This document shows positions 51,901 to 60,227 of a stretch of DNA of 64,000 nucleotides, in pieces. Source of the DNA: CAYVIB01 sp964451365 (GTDB lineage: Bacteria; Pseudomonadota; Gammaproteobacteria; Pseudomonadales; Cellvibrionaceae); NCBI GenBank assembly GCA_964451365.1, contig CAYVIB010000017.1, positions 1 to 64,000 on the forward strand, read 5' to 3'. Both the position numbers and the translations under genes were made by a program. Below the pieces are notes generated by a model. The model had not been told where the DNA came from and searched no databases. It worked only from the letters and a program-made list of their open reading frames with translations. Position 1 is the stretch's first letter; every line of letters begins with the position of its first letter.

Positions 51901-54900
51901 GACGGTGACTACAACCTGAATTCCGAGTTTCCTGGCTATGCCGAGCGCGGCGTAACCAAATGGCGAATCGGCCTGGTGCAGAAGCATGGTGCTGCCCGGC
52001 CGCAGGTTCAGACGTTGTTCAAAAAGGTTTGTGACGAGCAAATGCGGTGCAACGTACAGCGCGGTATTTGCGGAGCCCGGGTGACCCGGCAGTGGAATCA
52101 GGTGGTTTTCATCCACGTAATAGTGTGAGCGGGGTAATTCAGTGGAAAAATAAATAGCAATATCTTCTTCTTTAAACCTGTTTGCGAGCGCACCTGTCTT
52201 CGCCACGCATCCAACAACAACGTTACAGGCCAAATCCTTGCTGTTGCCGCTGTCGTTGCTACGCGGCAGTATTGCGCTGTACGCACTTTGGAAAAAAACT
52301 TCGTTATCTTTAGGTTCCCGTGATTCAAGTAGTTGAAAATCCCAGTTGCCTCCCGGATTATCCTGTAAAACCCTGAACGCTTTGCCCGTCGCAAAGCGAT
52401 AGGGTTTGTGGGTATAGTGCTTGAAGCGCTGATTGCCCAGGCGCTCGAGGCGGTGAATAAAACGCCCGGTGCCCCGGTAGGCGATTTCCTCTTCGTCGCT
52501 GTCGGATAAAACTTCCGAGACCAGCAGCGGAATGCTTTGCGAATCCCCGTCCGCAGGTAAATCCACCAATGAAATTTTCAGCTCCGGATGCTCATTGGCC
52601 AGCACACGACCAAAACCCCACAGACCCGCGCCGGGGAGATGAGTGCTGTCTGACTCGGGTAGCACCATCTGGGTACCACGGCTGACTAAAAATACCTTTT
52701 GTGAAAGCTGGAACTCAACACCCGCCAGCGCGCGCGTGAAGTTAACCGCCGAAACGGCGTTGTTTTCACAGACGGCTCCAAGCGCTTCCGCTGAAATGTT
52801 CTCTGTCCCGGGGCCGGAGTCGTGCAGAAAGACCACGCCTTTCGAAAGACCTGCATGTTCGCGAAAGACCTGTTCCATATCCTCGATACTGCCGGCCCGG
52901 ATCATGTAATGATTATCCGAATATTTTTTACAGGCTTCGCCAAATTGTACGACACACACCTTCTGTTTTTTTATTTCGAGTTCCGCTTTGACCGCCCGCC
53001 ACAATTCATCTCCATCCGCCAGTAAAATCCAGAGCCCGTTGTCGCCGGCTTTTACTTCATCAAGCGGTTGTTCCATCCATTCAAAATCGTAGGTGAGAAT
53101 CTTGCTGCTGGCGTCACCTGCTTGCTTGCGCTGGATTGCCAGCACCTCAATGCCGAACACCTCCACCAGAATATTTCCCTCTTCGTCGCACAACGTAATA
53201 TTGCCCAGCACTCGTGTGGCGCTGGCTTCGAGGGTTTCGTAGTAGCTGTAGCATTTTCCGTGGGGTTTGCGGTAGTAGCAAATAGCGTCGATACCGGCTG
53301 GCAGGTATCCCAGGTCCACGGTTGCGAAAAAAGTCTGGAACGCGAGGTCCAGTATGACGGGGTGGAGAAAATAATCTTTTTGCTCGTCCAGAACCTGTTG
53401 GGAAAGATTGATTTCCGCCAAAGCCTTGTCATTATTGACGTAAATAAAATCTATCCCTTTAAAGGTGTTTTCATATTCCAGGCCGAGCGTGCGGCAGTGC
53501 CCGTAAAATTCCTCCCGGTGCCTGCGATCGGGCATGGAATTTAAAATAGCGCTTAAATCCAGCGGTTTTTCCGGGGCGGGCTTTTTCTTGTCGGCGATTT
53601 TTCCGCTGGCGTGTTTTATCCATTCTGTTCCCGAACTGTCAGGAGCATTAATGGAAAATTCTTCGCTGGTGGGGTCGAAGCTGCTCTCTATTACCCGCAG
53701 ATTGCTGTCGTTCAGATAAAGCGCCTGGTGGAAATTGATATTTTCCAAAACGAGACAACCGGAATGCCCGGATTCCTCATCCAGCGTACTACGCGAGGAG
53801 GCTATCGAAAGCCCCATTTCGACGTAGGCCGCGCCGGGATAAACAATGTCGTTACCGACTTTGTGGTCGCGTAGGTAAGGAAATTCGTTCAGGTCTAACT
53901 GGTGTTGCCAAAGCCAATGACCGGAACCGAGCTTGCCGCCCAGAAGGGGAAACCGGGCTGCTTCGAACGCGCCGAGAAAGCCGGTGTTTTTCAATCGTGC
54001 CTGGCGGACTTCTTCCGCCTCGCACCAGTAGGACGACCTCTGCCAGGCGTAGTTCGGCAGCGCTTCGACCTTGCCTTTTTCCGGATACAGCGCGTCCCAC
54101 GGAGAAAGTACATTGTTTATGTGCAGCAGGGCGATGGTTTCGCAAAGATTATTCACCGCGTCCTGCTCCCGTCTCAGCGTGGGAATAATCGCCGGTTGCG
54201 ACTCCCGGGATGCAAGTGTGCTTTTAATTGAGGATACCAATGCCGCGTGAGGCGCAATTTCGATAAAAGTCCCTGCACCGCAATCGGCGATATTTTCGAT
54301 GGCGCCTTTAAAATTGACCGGTTCCCGCACATTGTGAAACCAGTACTCGGCCGACCAGTCACCTTCCCGGGTTTCACTCGCGCTGACAGTGGAAAAAAGC
54401 CTTATCCTTGGTTTTTGCGGGCGGATATTTTGCAGGCAGTCCAGCAGTGCCGGTTTCAGTTGATCCATCACGGGACTGTGGTAGGGAACGTTTACTTTCA
54501 GGAAGCGGGCGAAAATGCCACTCTCGTCCAGTTTGTTCGCAATTTCCTCCAGTACTGCCGCATCGCCGGACAAGGTAATGGCGTCTTCGCTGTTGATCGC
54601 GCCGATGGAGACCTTATCTTCCTTTCCGGATAAATAAGCCGGGAGTTCGCTTACCGGCAGGCCAACCGCGAGCATTTTGCCCATGCCCTCGGTGGTGTGC
54701 TGCAAACGACTTCGATGGTAGATTACCTGGATGGCATCGTCGAAACTCAATGCGCCGGCAATGTACGAGGCGGCGACTTCACCGGCGCTGTGACCGACCA
54801 CAAAGTCCGGGAAAATGCCCCACGACTGAAGCAGTTCCGCCAGCGCCACCTGGGTGGCAAATATGACCGGTTGCGCGATGTGCGTGGAGTGAATCGAGTC

Positions 54901-56718
54901 TTTGTCGCCGGAGTTAAAAATATTATTCACCAGCGACCAGCCCGTAAGTGGAGCCAGTGCCTTGTCGCACAGATCCAACGCCTGCTTAAATACTGGCTCG
55001 CTGTCATACAGCTCGCGGCCAACACCGGCCCACTGCGTACCCATGCCGGAAAATACAAAACATATTTTGTCGCTGGCGTTTGTTTGTTCAACGCCAGACC
55101 AGACGTTAGGCAGAATTTTTCCTTCCCGCCACGAAGTCAGCGAATCGATAAATTCGCTTACCGTAGCCGCCGCCGCGACCAATCGATGTTTATAGTGGTC
55201 CCGTCGCAATGATGCTGTGTAGCAAATGTCGTGCAGAAGATCGTCGGGAGAACCGGAATTCCTTTCCGCCACTTCCCGAAAAAAAGCAATATAGGAGTCC
55301 GCCATGTCGGCGAGCGCCTTTTCGGATTTCGCGCTGATCGGAAGCAGCTTCCTGCCGTTGTTAACAACCGGTGCCTGGGTTCGCGCCTTAACCTCAACGG
55401 CAGGTGCCTGTTCAATAATCACGTTCGAGTTGGTGCCGCCGAACCCAAAGGAATTCACCAGTGCCCGGCGGGGTTTGCCTTTTGTATCGGGCCACGGCAT
55501 TGCCCGCTCCGCAATCCGAAGGCGAAGTTGTTGTAAGTCGATGGCGGGATTAACCCTTTTTAAATGCAGGTTCCCCGGAATTGTCCCTTCGTTGATGGCA
55601 AGTACGGTTTTCATCAGCCCCGCCATTCCGGCGGCGGATTCCATATGCCCGACGTTGCTTTTGACCGAGCCGATGACGCAGGGCTCGCCCTCTCGATCCT
55701 TTAGCAGGGACCCCAATGCATTAACTTCTATTGGATCACCCACCGCTGTGCCGGTACCGTGTGCCTCGGCATATTGAATATCTTTTGGAGAAATACCCGC
55801 TTTTTGAAAAGATTTTGCCAGTAATTTTTTTTGCGACTCGCCGTTTGGTACGGTAATACCCAGCGTCTGCCCGTCCTGGTTTACCGCGCTTGCTTTAATT
55901 ACAGCCAATACGGGATCGCCCTGTTCCATAGCGTCGCGCAGCGGCTTAACTATCACCAGGCCGGCACCCTCGCTTCGCACATAGCCGTTGGCGCTTTCAT
56001 CGAAACTTTTGCAGTAACCATCCGGGGAAAGCATCGACGCGGCGCAGATGGACATGGTTAATTCCGGACGCAACAGAATATTTACACCGCCCGCGATCGC
56101 CATATCGCTGTCGCCATTTAATATTGCTTTACACGCTAAATCCAGCGCGACAAGCGAGGAGGAACAGGCAGTATCGAGCGTGACACTGGGCCCGATTAGA
56201 TCGAATAAGTAGGAAATTCGATTGGCCGTTAATGTCATTGAGGGCCCTGTTGCTGTATGGCTTGTCATGTTCTTATGCGCGTTGGAATCGAGCAGCAATT
56301 GCTCGTAGTCGTGCATAAACTGCCCGATATAGACTGCGGTATTGCTGCCCCTGACAGTGCTGGGTTTTATTCCGGCGTTCTCCAGCGCTTCCTGGGTAAT
56401 CTCAAGTAACCAGCGGTGTTGTGGATCAATATGCGGGGCTTCCTTCGGTGAAATTCCGAAAAACAACGGATCAAACTGATCAATCTGGTTAACAAAACCA
56501 CCGCGTTTTACGTACATGCGGTTCGGTTTGGTTTTGTCGGGGTCGTAGTAGGAATGAATGTCCCAGCGCTCTGGTGGAATGTCGATAATGCCATTTCCAC
56601 CTTCCAACAAAAATTGCAGAAATTGCTTTGGTGAACTGACGTTGCCGGGATAGCGGCACGCCATGCCTACGATCGCGATATCCGGACTGTCGCAACGCGC
56701 GAAAGATTCTGTTTTCAA
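48913..56718 (-). CDS. Iterative-type reducing polyketide synthase with terminal condensation domain
   Basis: A single 2601-residue megasynthase. KS (about 11-440) has Cys185 (DTACSSS), His320 (EAHGTGT) and His358 (SNVGH). AT (550-860) has GHSAGE, Ser644, and VPYHS where HAFH/YASH specificity motifs lie. DH (920-1200) has His952 in HKVGNDIVYP and Asp1124. A pseudo-KR linker (1205-1430) follows. ER-like (1440-1740) has a degenerate cofactor motif (HQADSPFG instead of a GGVG type). KR (1770-1960) has TGGLGGLG, the B-type LDD motif and Tyr1923. ACP (2045-2125) has GVNSL, Ser2084, with Asn for the usual Asp. A condensation-superfamily domain (2140-2590) has HHSALDG (2276-2282), an SRTIGW motif and WINYAG. 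There is no thioesterase. It would build a reduced chain on one ACP and release it through the C domain. Confidence 0.92.
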   Translation of the reverse strand: MKTESFARCDSPDIAIVGMACRYPGNVSSPKQFLQFLLEGGNGIIDIPPERWDIHSYYDPDKTKPNRMYVKRGGFVNQIDQFDPLFFGISPKEAPHIDPQHRWLLEITQEALENAGIKPSTVRGSNTAVYIGQFMHDYEQLLLDSNAHKNMTSHTATGPSMTLTANRISYLFDLIGPSVTLDTACSSSLVALDLACKAILNGDSDMAIAGGVNILLRPELTMSICAASMLSPDGYCKSFDESANGYVRSEGAGLVIVKPLRDAMEQGDPVLAVIKASAVNQDGQTLGITVPNGESQKKLLAKSFQKAGISPKDIQYAEAHGTGTAVGDPIEVNALGSLLKDREGEPCVIGSVKSNVGHMESAAGMAGLMKTVLAINEGTIPGNLHLKRVNPAIDLQQLRLRIAERAMPWPDTKGKPRRALVNSFGFGGTNSNVIIEQAPAVEVKARTQAPVVNNGRKLLPISAKSEKALADMADSYIAFFREVAERNSGSPDDLLHDICYTASLRRDHYKHRLVAAAATVSEFIDSLTSWREGKILPNVWSGVEQTNASDKICFVFSGMGTQWAGVGRELYDSEPVFKQALDLCDKALAPLTGWSLVNNIFNSGDKDSIHSTHIAQPVIFATQVALAELLQSWGIFPDFVVGHSAGEVAASYIAGALSFDDAIQVIYHRSRLQHTTEGMGKMLAVGLPVSELPAYLSGKEDKVSIGAINSEDAITLSGDAAVLEEIANKLDESGIFARFLKVNVPYHSPVMDQLKPALLDCLQNIRPQKPRIRLFSTVSASETREGDWSAEYWFHNVREPVNFKGAIENIADCGAGTFIEIAPHAALVSSIKSTLASRESQPAIIPTLRREQDAVNNLCETIALLHINNVLSPWDALYPEKGKVEALPNYAWQRSSYWCEAEEVRQARLKNTGFLGAFEAARFPLLGGKLGSGHWLWQHQLDLNEFPYLRDHKVGNDIVYPGAAYVEMGLSIASSRSTLDEESGHSGCLVLENINFHQALYLNDSNLRVIESSFDPTSEEFSINAPDSSGTEWIKHASGKIADKKKPAPEKPLDLSAILNSMPDRRHREEFYGHCRTLGLEYENTFKGIDFIYVNNDKALAEINLSQQVLDEQKDYFLHPVILDLAFQTFFATVDLGYLPAGIDAICYYRKPHGKCYSYYETLEASATRVLGNITLCDEEGNILVEVFGIEVLAIQRKQAGDASSKILTYDFEWMEQPLDEVKAGDNGLWILLADGDELWRAVKAELEIKKQKVCVVQFGEACKKYSDNHYMIRAGSIEDMEQVFREHAGLSKGVVFLHDSGPGTENISAEALGAVCENNAVSAVNFTRALAGVEFQLSQKVFLVSRGTQMVLPESDSTHLPGAGLWGFGRVLANEHPELKISLVDLPADGDSQSIPLLVSEVLSDSDEEEIAYRGTGRFIHRLERLGNQRFKHYTHKPYRFATGKAFRVLQDNPGGNWDFQLLESREPKDNEVFFQSAYSAILPRSNDSGNSKDLACNVVVGCVAKTGALANRFKEEDIAIYFSTELPRSHYYVDENHLIPLPGHPGSANTALYVAPHLLVTNLFEQRLNLRPGSTMLLHQADSPFGYAALGIARKLGIQVVVTVANEEALARFTSMGYPNTIRCNDYAYMREIKKAMPAGGFDAVVGSWHGEMPGEAESLVGDFGHLVTFASNNNRSASQTSTAKRGSYSQHIISVGSFLDAIVRRIYGGFKPNLDDLDCDLLAAMEPRCVSAEEYARQYSQAAEHNEWLTLDYSVTPSVGVEGLSEAYIESNRSYLVTGGLGGLGLQIMDWLAENGAKSIVLIGRREPNEEALKKIEQVRSFDISVNVMQADVTHCADVEKVIARIQSSLPPLGGIIHSAGVLDDGVIVQQTEEKIRKVLAPKIKGAWNLHLATRHLSLDLFVCFSSIASVIGWAGQSNYAYANAFMDALAFYRRTRGLPALTINWGPWADAGMAANLDDRDRQRMKQAGMFPLSTNQGLAGMADLLTHRVVQAGVFDIDWSLIGRQYPQPEKKTLLKHLIKIKSDTKQQDFLHSFLKASSDVRESMLVKNVSKTLAAVLGLDSAEAIDVDGNIFDYGVNSLMAMELKNGIQNLVKQTLPTSLIMKNPSVRKIVAYLLQLDFSNTETGQQGAGDEVFIGEVPLTAEQKNFLSWVKIHPQWMITNHYFETNTPYDIEKLSQAVNHVCSQHDSLRARLYQTDNGWIQRLVVHQEYQAVVELDWRAIKNKKELLSKLKDYAEQNSQAHKLESDPLVKVTIVHFGDESKMVVLFTLHHSALDGYSIHILTEDVLSAYRQLMEGKSINLPPQTTPVRDWVAALSCLASSDEFRQEIVYWKSLSLDSACSVPVDHPGNLNRRVMRTHVRYESELRGELSGKVMRTLPKTRNIKSFDVLLSAFLVTMSEWKDYSTVAFGSVDNGRGFLSNNEEIDLSRTIGWLSMQNVIYLNRPEKCSSIQLVTEVSNQVENLPNGGANLELLTAYHEDATVQTEMRSLPRPKIWINYAGNPLRNDKLGVRELEGYSWINPDNQTPWYLLISVNEVNGVVHIYWDYSAAIYDHKTILQLATRFDQVLREIVSSIDASLSSAPTMVDVKSVGEASN

Positions 56719-57601
56719 TGTAGCCCCCGATAAAATCTTGGATATTCAACAAATGTTGTCGCTAAAAATTCCTTTCTCGCTTGCCCGGAATTCAATAAAA
56801 GACGCCAGAGCAAGTAAAACGGAATGCCAACTTGGTTATGTAATGTTTAATTTAGATGGCGAAAATGGATAGAGCGCCAAAGTTTTATGGTTTTGCTTTC
56901 ATTATGAAAAATATGTGCTACGCGCCAGCGCAGCGAATATACACAAAAAAATATGTACGTTTGAAGTAATTAATGAAAAATGCGCAACGAATGTCGCGCA
57001 AAATATTTTATGGTCGCTAAATTATTTGTTGTAGTTGATCGTGACGCCATATCTAGAATGCGTTTGGTGTTCTTTTAAACACGGAAAGTTTTTTTGATTG
57101 CAAATAATTTGCAGAACGGATGAAGCTGCTTCGCAAATAAAAATTTTCCTGCTGAAAAATTAAACTAATCGTCTTACTTTCCACCTTCTCTTAAGGGGGT
57201 GGACATCCAGCGCGATCGTACACGACGTGAGCTTGCGGGCCTTCAATAGCCCCGGTACAGTCAGGGATATTTACTGGCGCGAGCGGTTTTTGCCGGTGAC
57301 TTGTTCGCTGAGACTTCGGTTTTGAACAGCTTCGCTAAATGCTCCTGCGTCGCTTGCAAGCTCGAAGGTTTCTGAAGGGCCCTCCGGTAGGCGAACTTAC
57401 CACCGTGATTTTAAGCAAAATTGACATAAGGAAGTGTTATTCGCCCCAGACGTCGACCTGATTCAACTGCATGGAGTTAAATTGGCATATGTTGATACAA
57501 TGTCGTCGCCCACCCTCCAGGGTTAAAAGCATTTTCTAAAGCCTTTGCAGGTATAGATGCTGACACATGTTTTCTCTATCTAAAAAAACGAGGAAGAGAC
57601 G
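56719..57601. other. Divergent PKS/methyltransferase intergenic region
   Basis: About 880 bp. The first 450 are AT-rich (long A/T stretches) and probably hold both promoters. Around 57190-57420 base composition rises, and a minus-strand open stretch without start codon (57261-57410) reads AYRRALQKPSSLQATQEHL and looks like a decayed gene end; I could not identify it. No intact gene is seen. Confidence 0.45.
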
Positions 57602-58264
57602 ATGCGGCCTACAGCGGAAGAAGTGGAAGCCGGTCAAGCGGTTTATTCTAAACGCACACTGTCAATATACGATGTTGTTGTTCTTGGCTTTTCCAACAGT
57701 TACATCTGGAAATGTCCATCCACCCGGCTTGAAGCTCACTACAATATGCATATTTCCGCCAATCATTTGGATATCGGTGTCGGCACTGGATATTTTCTCG
57801 ATCGGTGCAGGTTTCCCACGGATACGCCTCGCGTTGCGTTAATGGATCTTAATACCGAATCGTTGGGATTCGCCGCCAATCGGATAAGTCGATTCAATCC
57901 CGAGGGCTACCAACAGAATGTTCTCGAGCCTGTTGCTGCTTCCATCGCGCCGTTCGACTCGATTGGTCTGAATTATCTTTTTCACTGTCTGCCGGGGCCG
58001 ATAGCTGAAAAGGCGATAGTGTTTGATCATATAAAGCCGCTTCTGAATCCCGGTGCGCGAATTTTTGGCTCGACCATTCTTCAGGGTGACGTATCCAGAA
58101 GCTGGGCGGCCAAACGTCTGATGGCGTTCTACAACAAGAAAGGCATTTTTTCGAATACACGGGATAACCTCGATGACCTGAAGGTTGCACTGGAGCAACG
58201 TTTTGACAATGTTGTGGTGGATATCATTGGCTGCGTTGCCGTATTTTCCGCAGTGGCCCGATGA
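57602..58264 (+). CDS. Class I SAM-dependent methyltransferase
   Basis: This 220-residue cytoplasmic enzyme has motif I LDIGVGTGYFLDRC (about 58-71) and motif II-like VALMDLNTESLGFAA, then DSIGLNYLFHCLPG at the motif IV position and LNPGARIFGSTIL at post-motif III. GAAGAG lies upstream of the ATG. It is divergent from the PKS gene and could methylate a pathway product or an unrelated metabolite. Its stop overlaps the ATG of a broken acetyltransferase gene (ATGA). Confidence 0.88.
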   Translation: MRPTAEEVEAGQAVYSKRTLSIYDVVVLGFSNSYIWKCPSTRLEAHYNMHISANHLDIGVGTGYFLDRCRFPTDTPRVALMDLNTESLGFAANRISRFNPEGYQQNVLEPVAASIAPFDSIGLNYLFHCLPGPIAEKAIVFDHIKPLLNPGARIFGSTILQGDVSRSWAAKRLMAFYNKKGIFSNTRDNLDDLKVALEQRFDNVVVDIIGCVAVFSAVAR

Positions 58265-58460
58265 TTATTCGTCTGCTGCGACAAGGAGTGCGCCGCTGTT
58301 GTCGCGGTACTACCTGGAGAACAGGGAGCATTTTCACCCTTGGGAGCCTCACGGTTCCATTACCTGTTACTCGCTAGGTGCATGGGAGGGTCGGGTGCGC
58401 GACCGGTTGCTTGAACAGGAGAATAATCGGCAGGTGGGAGAATCATTCTTATCTCGTTGA
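58261..58460 (+). pseudogene. Broken GNAT acetyltransferase (RimJ-like) remnant
   Basis: The ATG overlapping the methyltransferase stop reads MIIR, then a one-base deletion near 58272 shifts the frame. In the neighbouring frame APLLSRYYLENREHFHPWEP follows, and YSLGAWEGRVRDRLLEQ, which is how RimJ/RimI-type N-acetyltransferases begin. The frame ends at TGA 58458-58460, far too short. So it is a frameshifted and truncated pseudogene. The rest of 58461-58508 is leader of the next gene. Confidence 0.6.
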
Positions 58461-58508
58461 TCAATCCCAACCAGCATTAATTTTTTTATTTTTAATAAGG
58501 AGCATAAA

Positions 58509-58958
58509 ATGAAATACGGTTTAATAATCTTGCTGTTTGTCAGTGTGTTCGCCCAATCAGAAGAGTGCAATAACTCCTGCAAGGAGAAGTTGATTAACAG
58601 TTATTTCGAATTGATTGGCGATGTTTTCAAGAAAGGGTCAACCGAAGCGGATATAAATAAATTGTTCGAGTTATTTGACCCGAATGTCAAGTACCAGCAT
58701 TTTGAGTACGGAGCGGATTTTAATCACGCCGATTGGAAGGAAGCGTTTATCGGCAACCTTAAACGCGGTGCATATAGTAAGGGACAGGATGAAGAAATAA
58801 AGGTACTTTCCTATATCCACGGCAAGTCGCACAGCGCGGTGGCTTACGCGTACGGCCGGCAGGGCTCCGATGGCTGGATTCCCGAGAACGAGGAAAAGTT
58901 GCTTGCGCTGTTCGGCTTTGAAAAGGGCAAGATAGTGTTGGTGAAAGAATATTGGTAG
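58509..58958 (+). CDS. Exported NTF2-like protein
   Basis: This 149-residue protein has a signal peptide (cleavage near AQSEE). The mature domain has the SnoaL/NTF2-like cone pattern: a long N-terminal helix (LINSYFELIGDVFKKG), then LFELFDPNVKYQHFEYGADFN and two beta strands ending LFGFEKGKIVLVKEYW. Two Cys near the mature N-terminus (NNSCKEK) may be linked. NTF2-like domains bind small ligands or catalyse isomer/hydrolase reactions; none is clear here. It is 7 bp before the L,D-transpeptidase gene and likely cotranscribed with it. Confidence 0.75.
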   Translation: MKYGLIILLFVSVFAQSEECNNSCKEKLINSYFELIGDVFKKGSTEADINKLFELFDPNVKYQHFEYGADFNHADWKEAFIGNLKRGAYSKGQDEEIKVLSYIHGKSHSAVAYAYGRQGSDGWIPENEEKLLALFGFEKGKIVLVKEYW

Positions 58959-58965
58959 GCGTGAT

Positions 58966-59679
58966 TTGCTGAACAAATGGTTGGTTTTATTTGTACTCGT
59001 TTTTTCATTTGACGTGACCGCTTCGGATATTCCCTCCAGTAAGCGGTCGGAGCAGGCAATCGAATCCGTTAAGGCCGAGCTGACCGAAAGCCTGGAACGG
59101 AAAGGCCTGAAATATGGCGCGCCCATCTTTATTCGCATTTTCAAGGCCAGTTCAAAATTGGAAGTGTGGATTGAAAATAACCAGGGAAAATTCGAACTTT
59201 TCAGGGAATACGGCATTTGCAGTTATTCCGGTGACCTCGGTCCCAAAACAAGGGAGGGCGACCTGCAGGCGCCGGAAGGTTTTTATTTTGTCGGCCCTGG
59301 CGGTCTCAATCCATTCAGTGCCTATCATTTGTCCTTCAATCTCGGCTATCCCAATGCCTACGATAGAACACACGGCCGAACCGGGAGCGCATTGATGGTG
59401 CATGGCAAATGTATTTCCATCGGTTGCTACGCTATGACGGACAGGATTATCAATGAAATCTATGCCTTGGCTCACGCCGCGTTTGAATCAGGTCAACTTT
59501 TCTTTCGAGTTCATATTTTTCCCTTTAAACTGGAGGAGGAAAACCTGGCGCGGTACCGGGAACATCATTGGTATTCCTTCTGGCAAAATCTGAAAACCGG
59601 ATACGACTGGTTTAATACCCACAAGACGCCGCCAAACGTCCTCGTGAAAAACCGGCAATATCATTTCGAGTTGATTTAA
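58966..59679 (+). CDS. YafK-like L,D-transpeptidase
   Basis: This 237-residue exported protein starts with TTG (LNKWLVLF) and has a signal peptide cleaved near TAS. The YkuD catalytic domain has VHGKCISIGCYAMTD, with His146 and the catalytic Cys154 in the HG(x)nSxGC pattern. RIFKASSKLEVWIE and GDLGPKTREGDLQAPEG are the usual YafK/DpaA-style regions. These enzymes make or remove peptidoglycan-linked bonds, or release bound Braun lipoprotein. It is paired with the NTF2-like gene. Confidence 0.92.
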   Translation: MLNKWLVLFVLVFSFDVTASDIPSSKRSEQAIESVKAELTESLERKGLKYGAPIFIRIFKASSKLEVWIENNQGKFELFREYGICSYSGDLGPKTREGDLQAPEGFYFVGPGGLNPFSAYHLSFNLGYPNAYDRTHGRTGSALMVHGKCISIGCYAMTDRIINEIYALAHAAFESGQLFFRVHIFPFKLEEENLARYREHHWYSFWQNLKTGYDWFNTHKTPPNVLVKNRQYHFELI

Positions 59680-59705
59680 CGATAGCGGCATGCGCGGCGG
59701 AACCT

Positions 59706-60182
59706 ATGCAAAACCCTTATAAAACACCCGAGTCGGACGTCACTCCCGAAGGAAAACAGAAGACCTACAGCTACAGGCTTTTCAAGGTTACCGGTATCGG
59801 TGTTGCAACATTTTTTGGCACCGCTCTGGCCGGCGGATACCTGATTTATCGTAATTATAAAAATCTGGGCAATGACGCGGCGGCAAAAAAAGTTATGCTG
59901 CTGTCGGTGGTAGCCACCGCAGCCTTGTTCGGCGTTTCTTTAATTATTCCGGAAGGTGTGGCCGGACCTAATGTCGGGCTAACCATAGCGCAGGTCGTGG
60001 TAATGACCCAACTGGCAAAAAAATGGTTTGAAGATGATTTGCTGGATCACGAGGTGAATGGCGGCACGCTGGCATCCAACTGGCTGGCGTTTGGCATTTC
60101 GCTGCTTGTGTTTCTGTTATTGTTGTTGCTGGTTGTCGCGGTTGTAGTGGGTGGATCCTTTTTCGGGCTGTGGAAATTATAA
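59706..60182 (+). CDS. Multi-helix membrane protein
   Basis: This 158-residue protein has a polar, Pro-rich N-terminus (MQNPYKTPESDVTPEG) and then four predicted helices (about 30-48, 65-82, 88-105 and 128-150). The last is very hydrophobic (LLVFLLLLLLVVAVVVGG). No family is recognised. The NPYKTPESD start is frequent in small membrane proteins of unknown function. It follows the L,D-transpeptidase gene by 26 bp and may be in the same transcript. Confidence 0.7.
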   Translation: MQNPYKTPESDVTPEGKQKTYSYRLFKVTGIGVATFFGTALAGGYLIYRNYKNLGNDAAAKKVMLLSVVATAALFGVSLIIPEGVAGPNVGLTIAQVVVMTQLAKKWFEDDLLDHEVNGGTLASNWLAFGISLLVFLLLLLLVVAVVVGGSFFGLWKL

Positions 60183-60227
60183 TTTCTGCGCACGTCAGCT
60201 TCTGTTCAGTGTCGGTAGGGAATTTCG

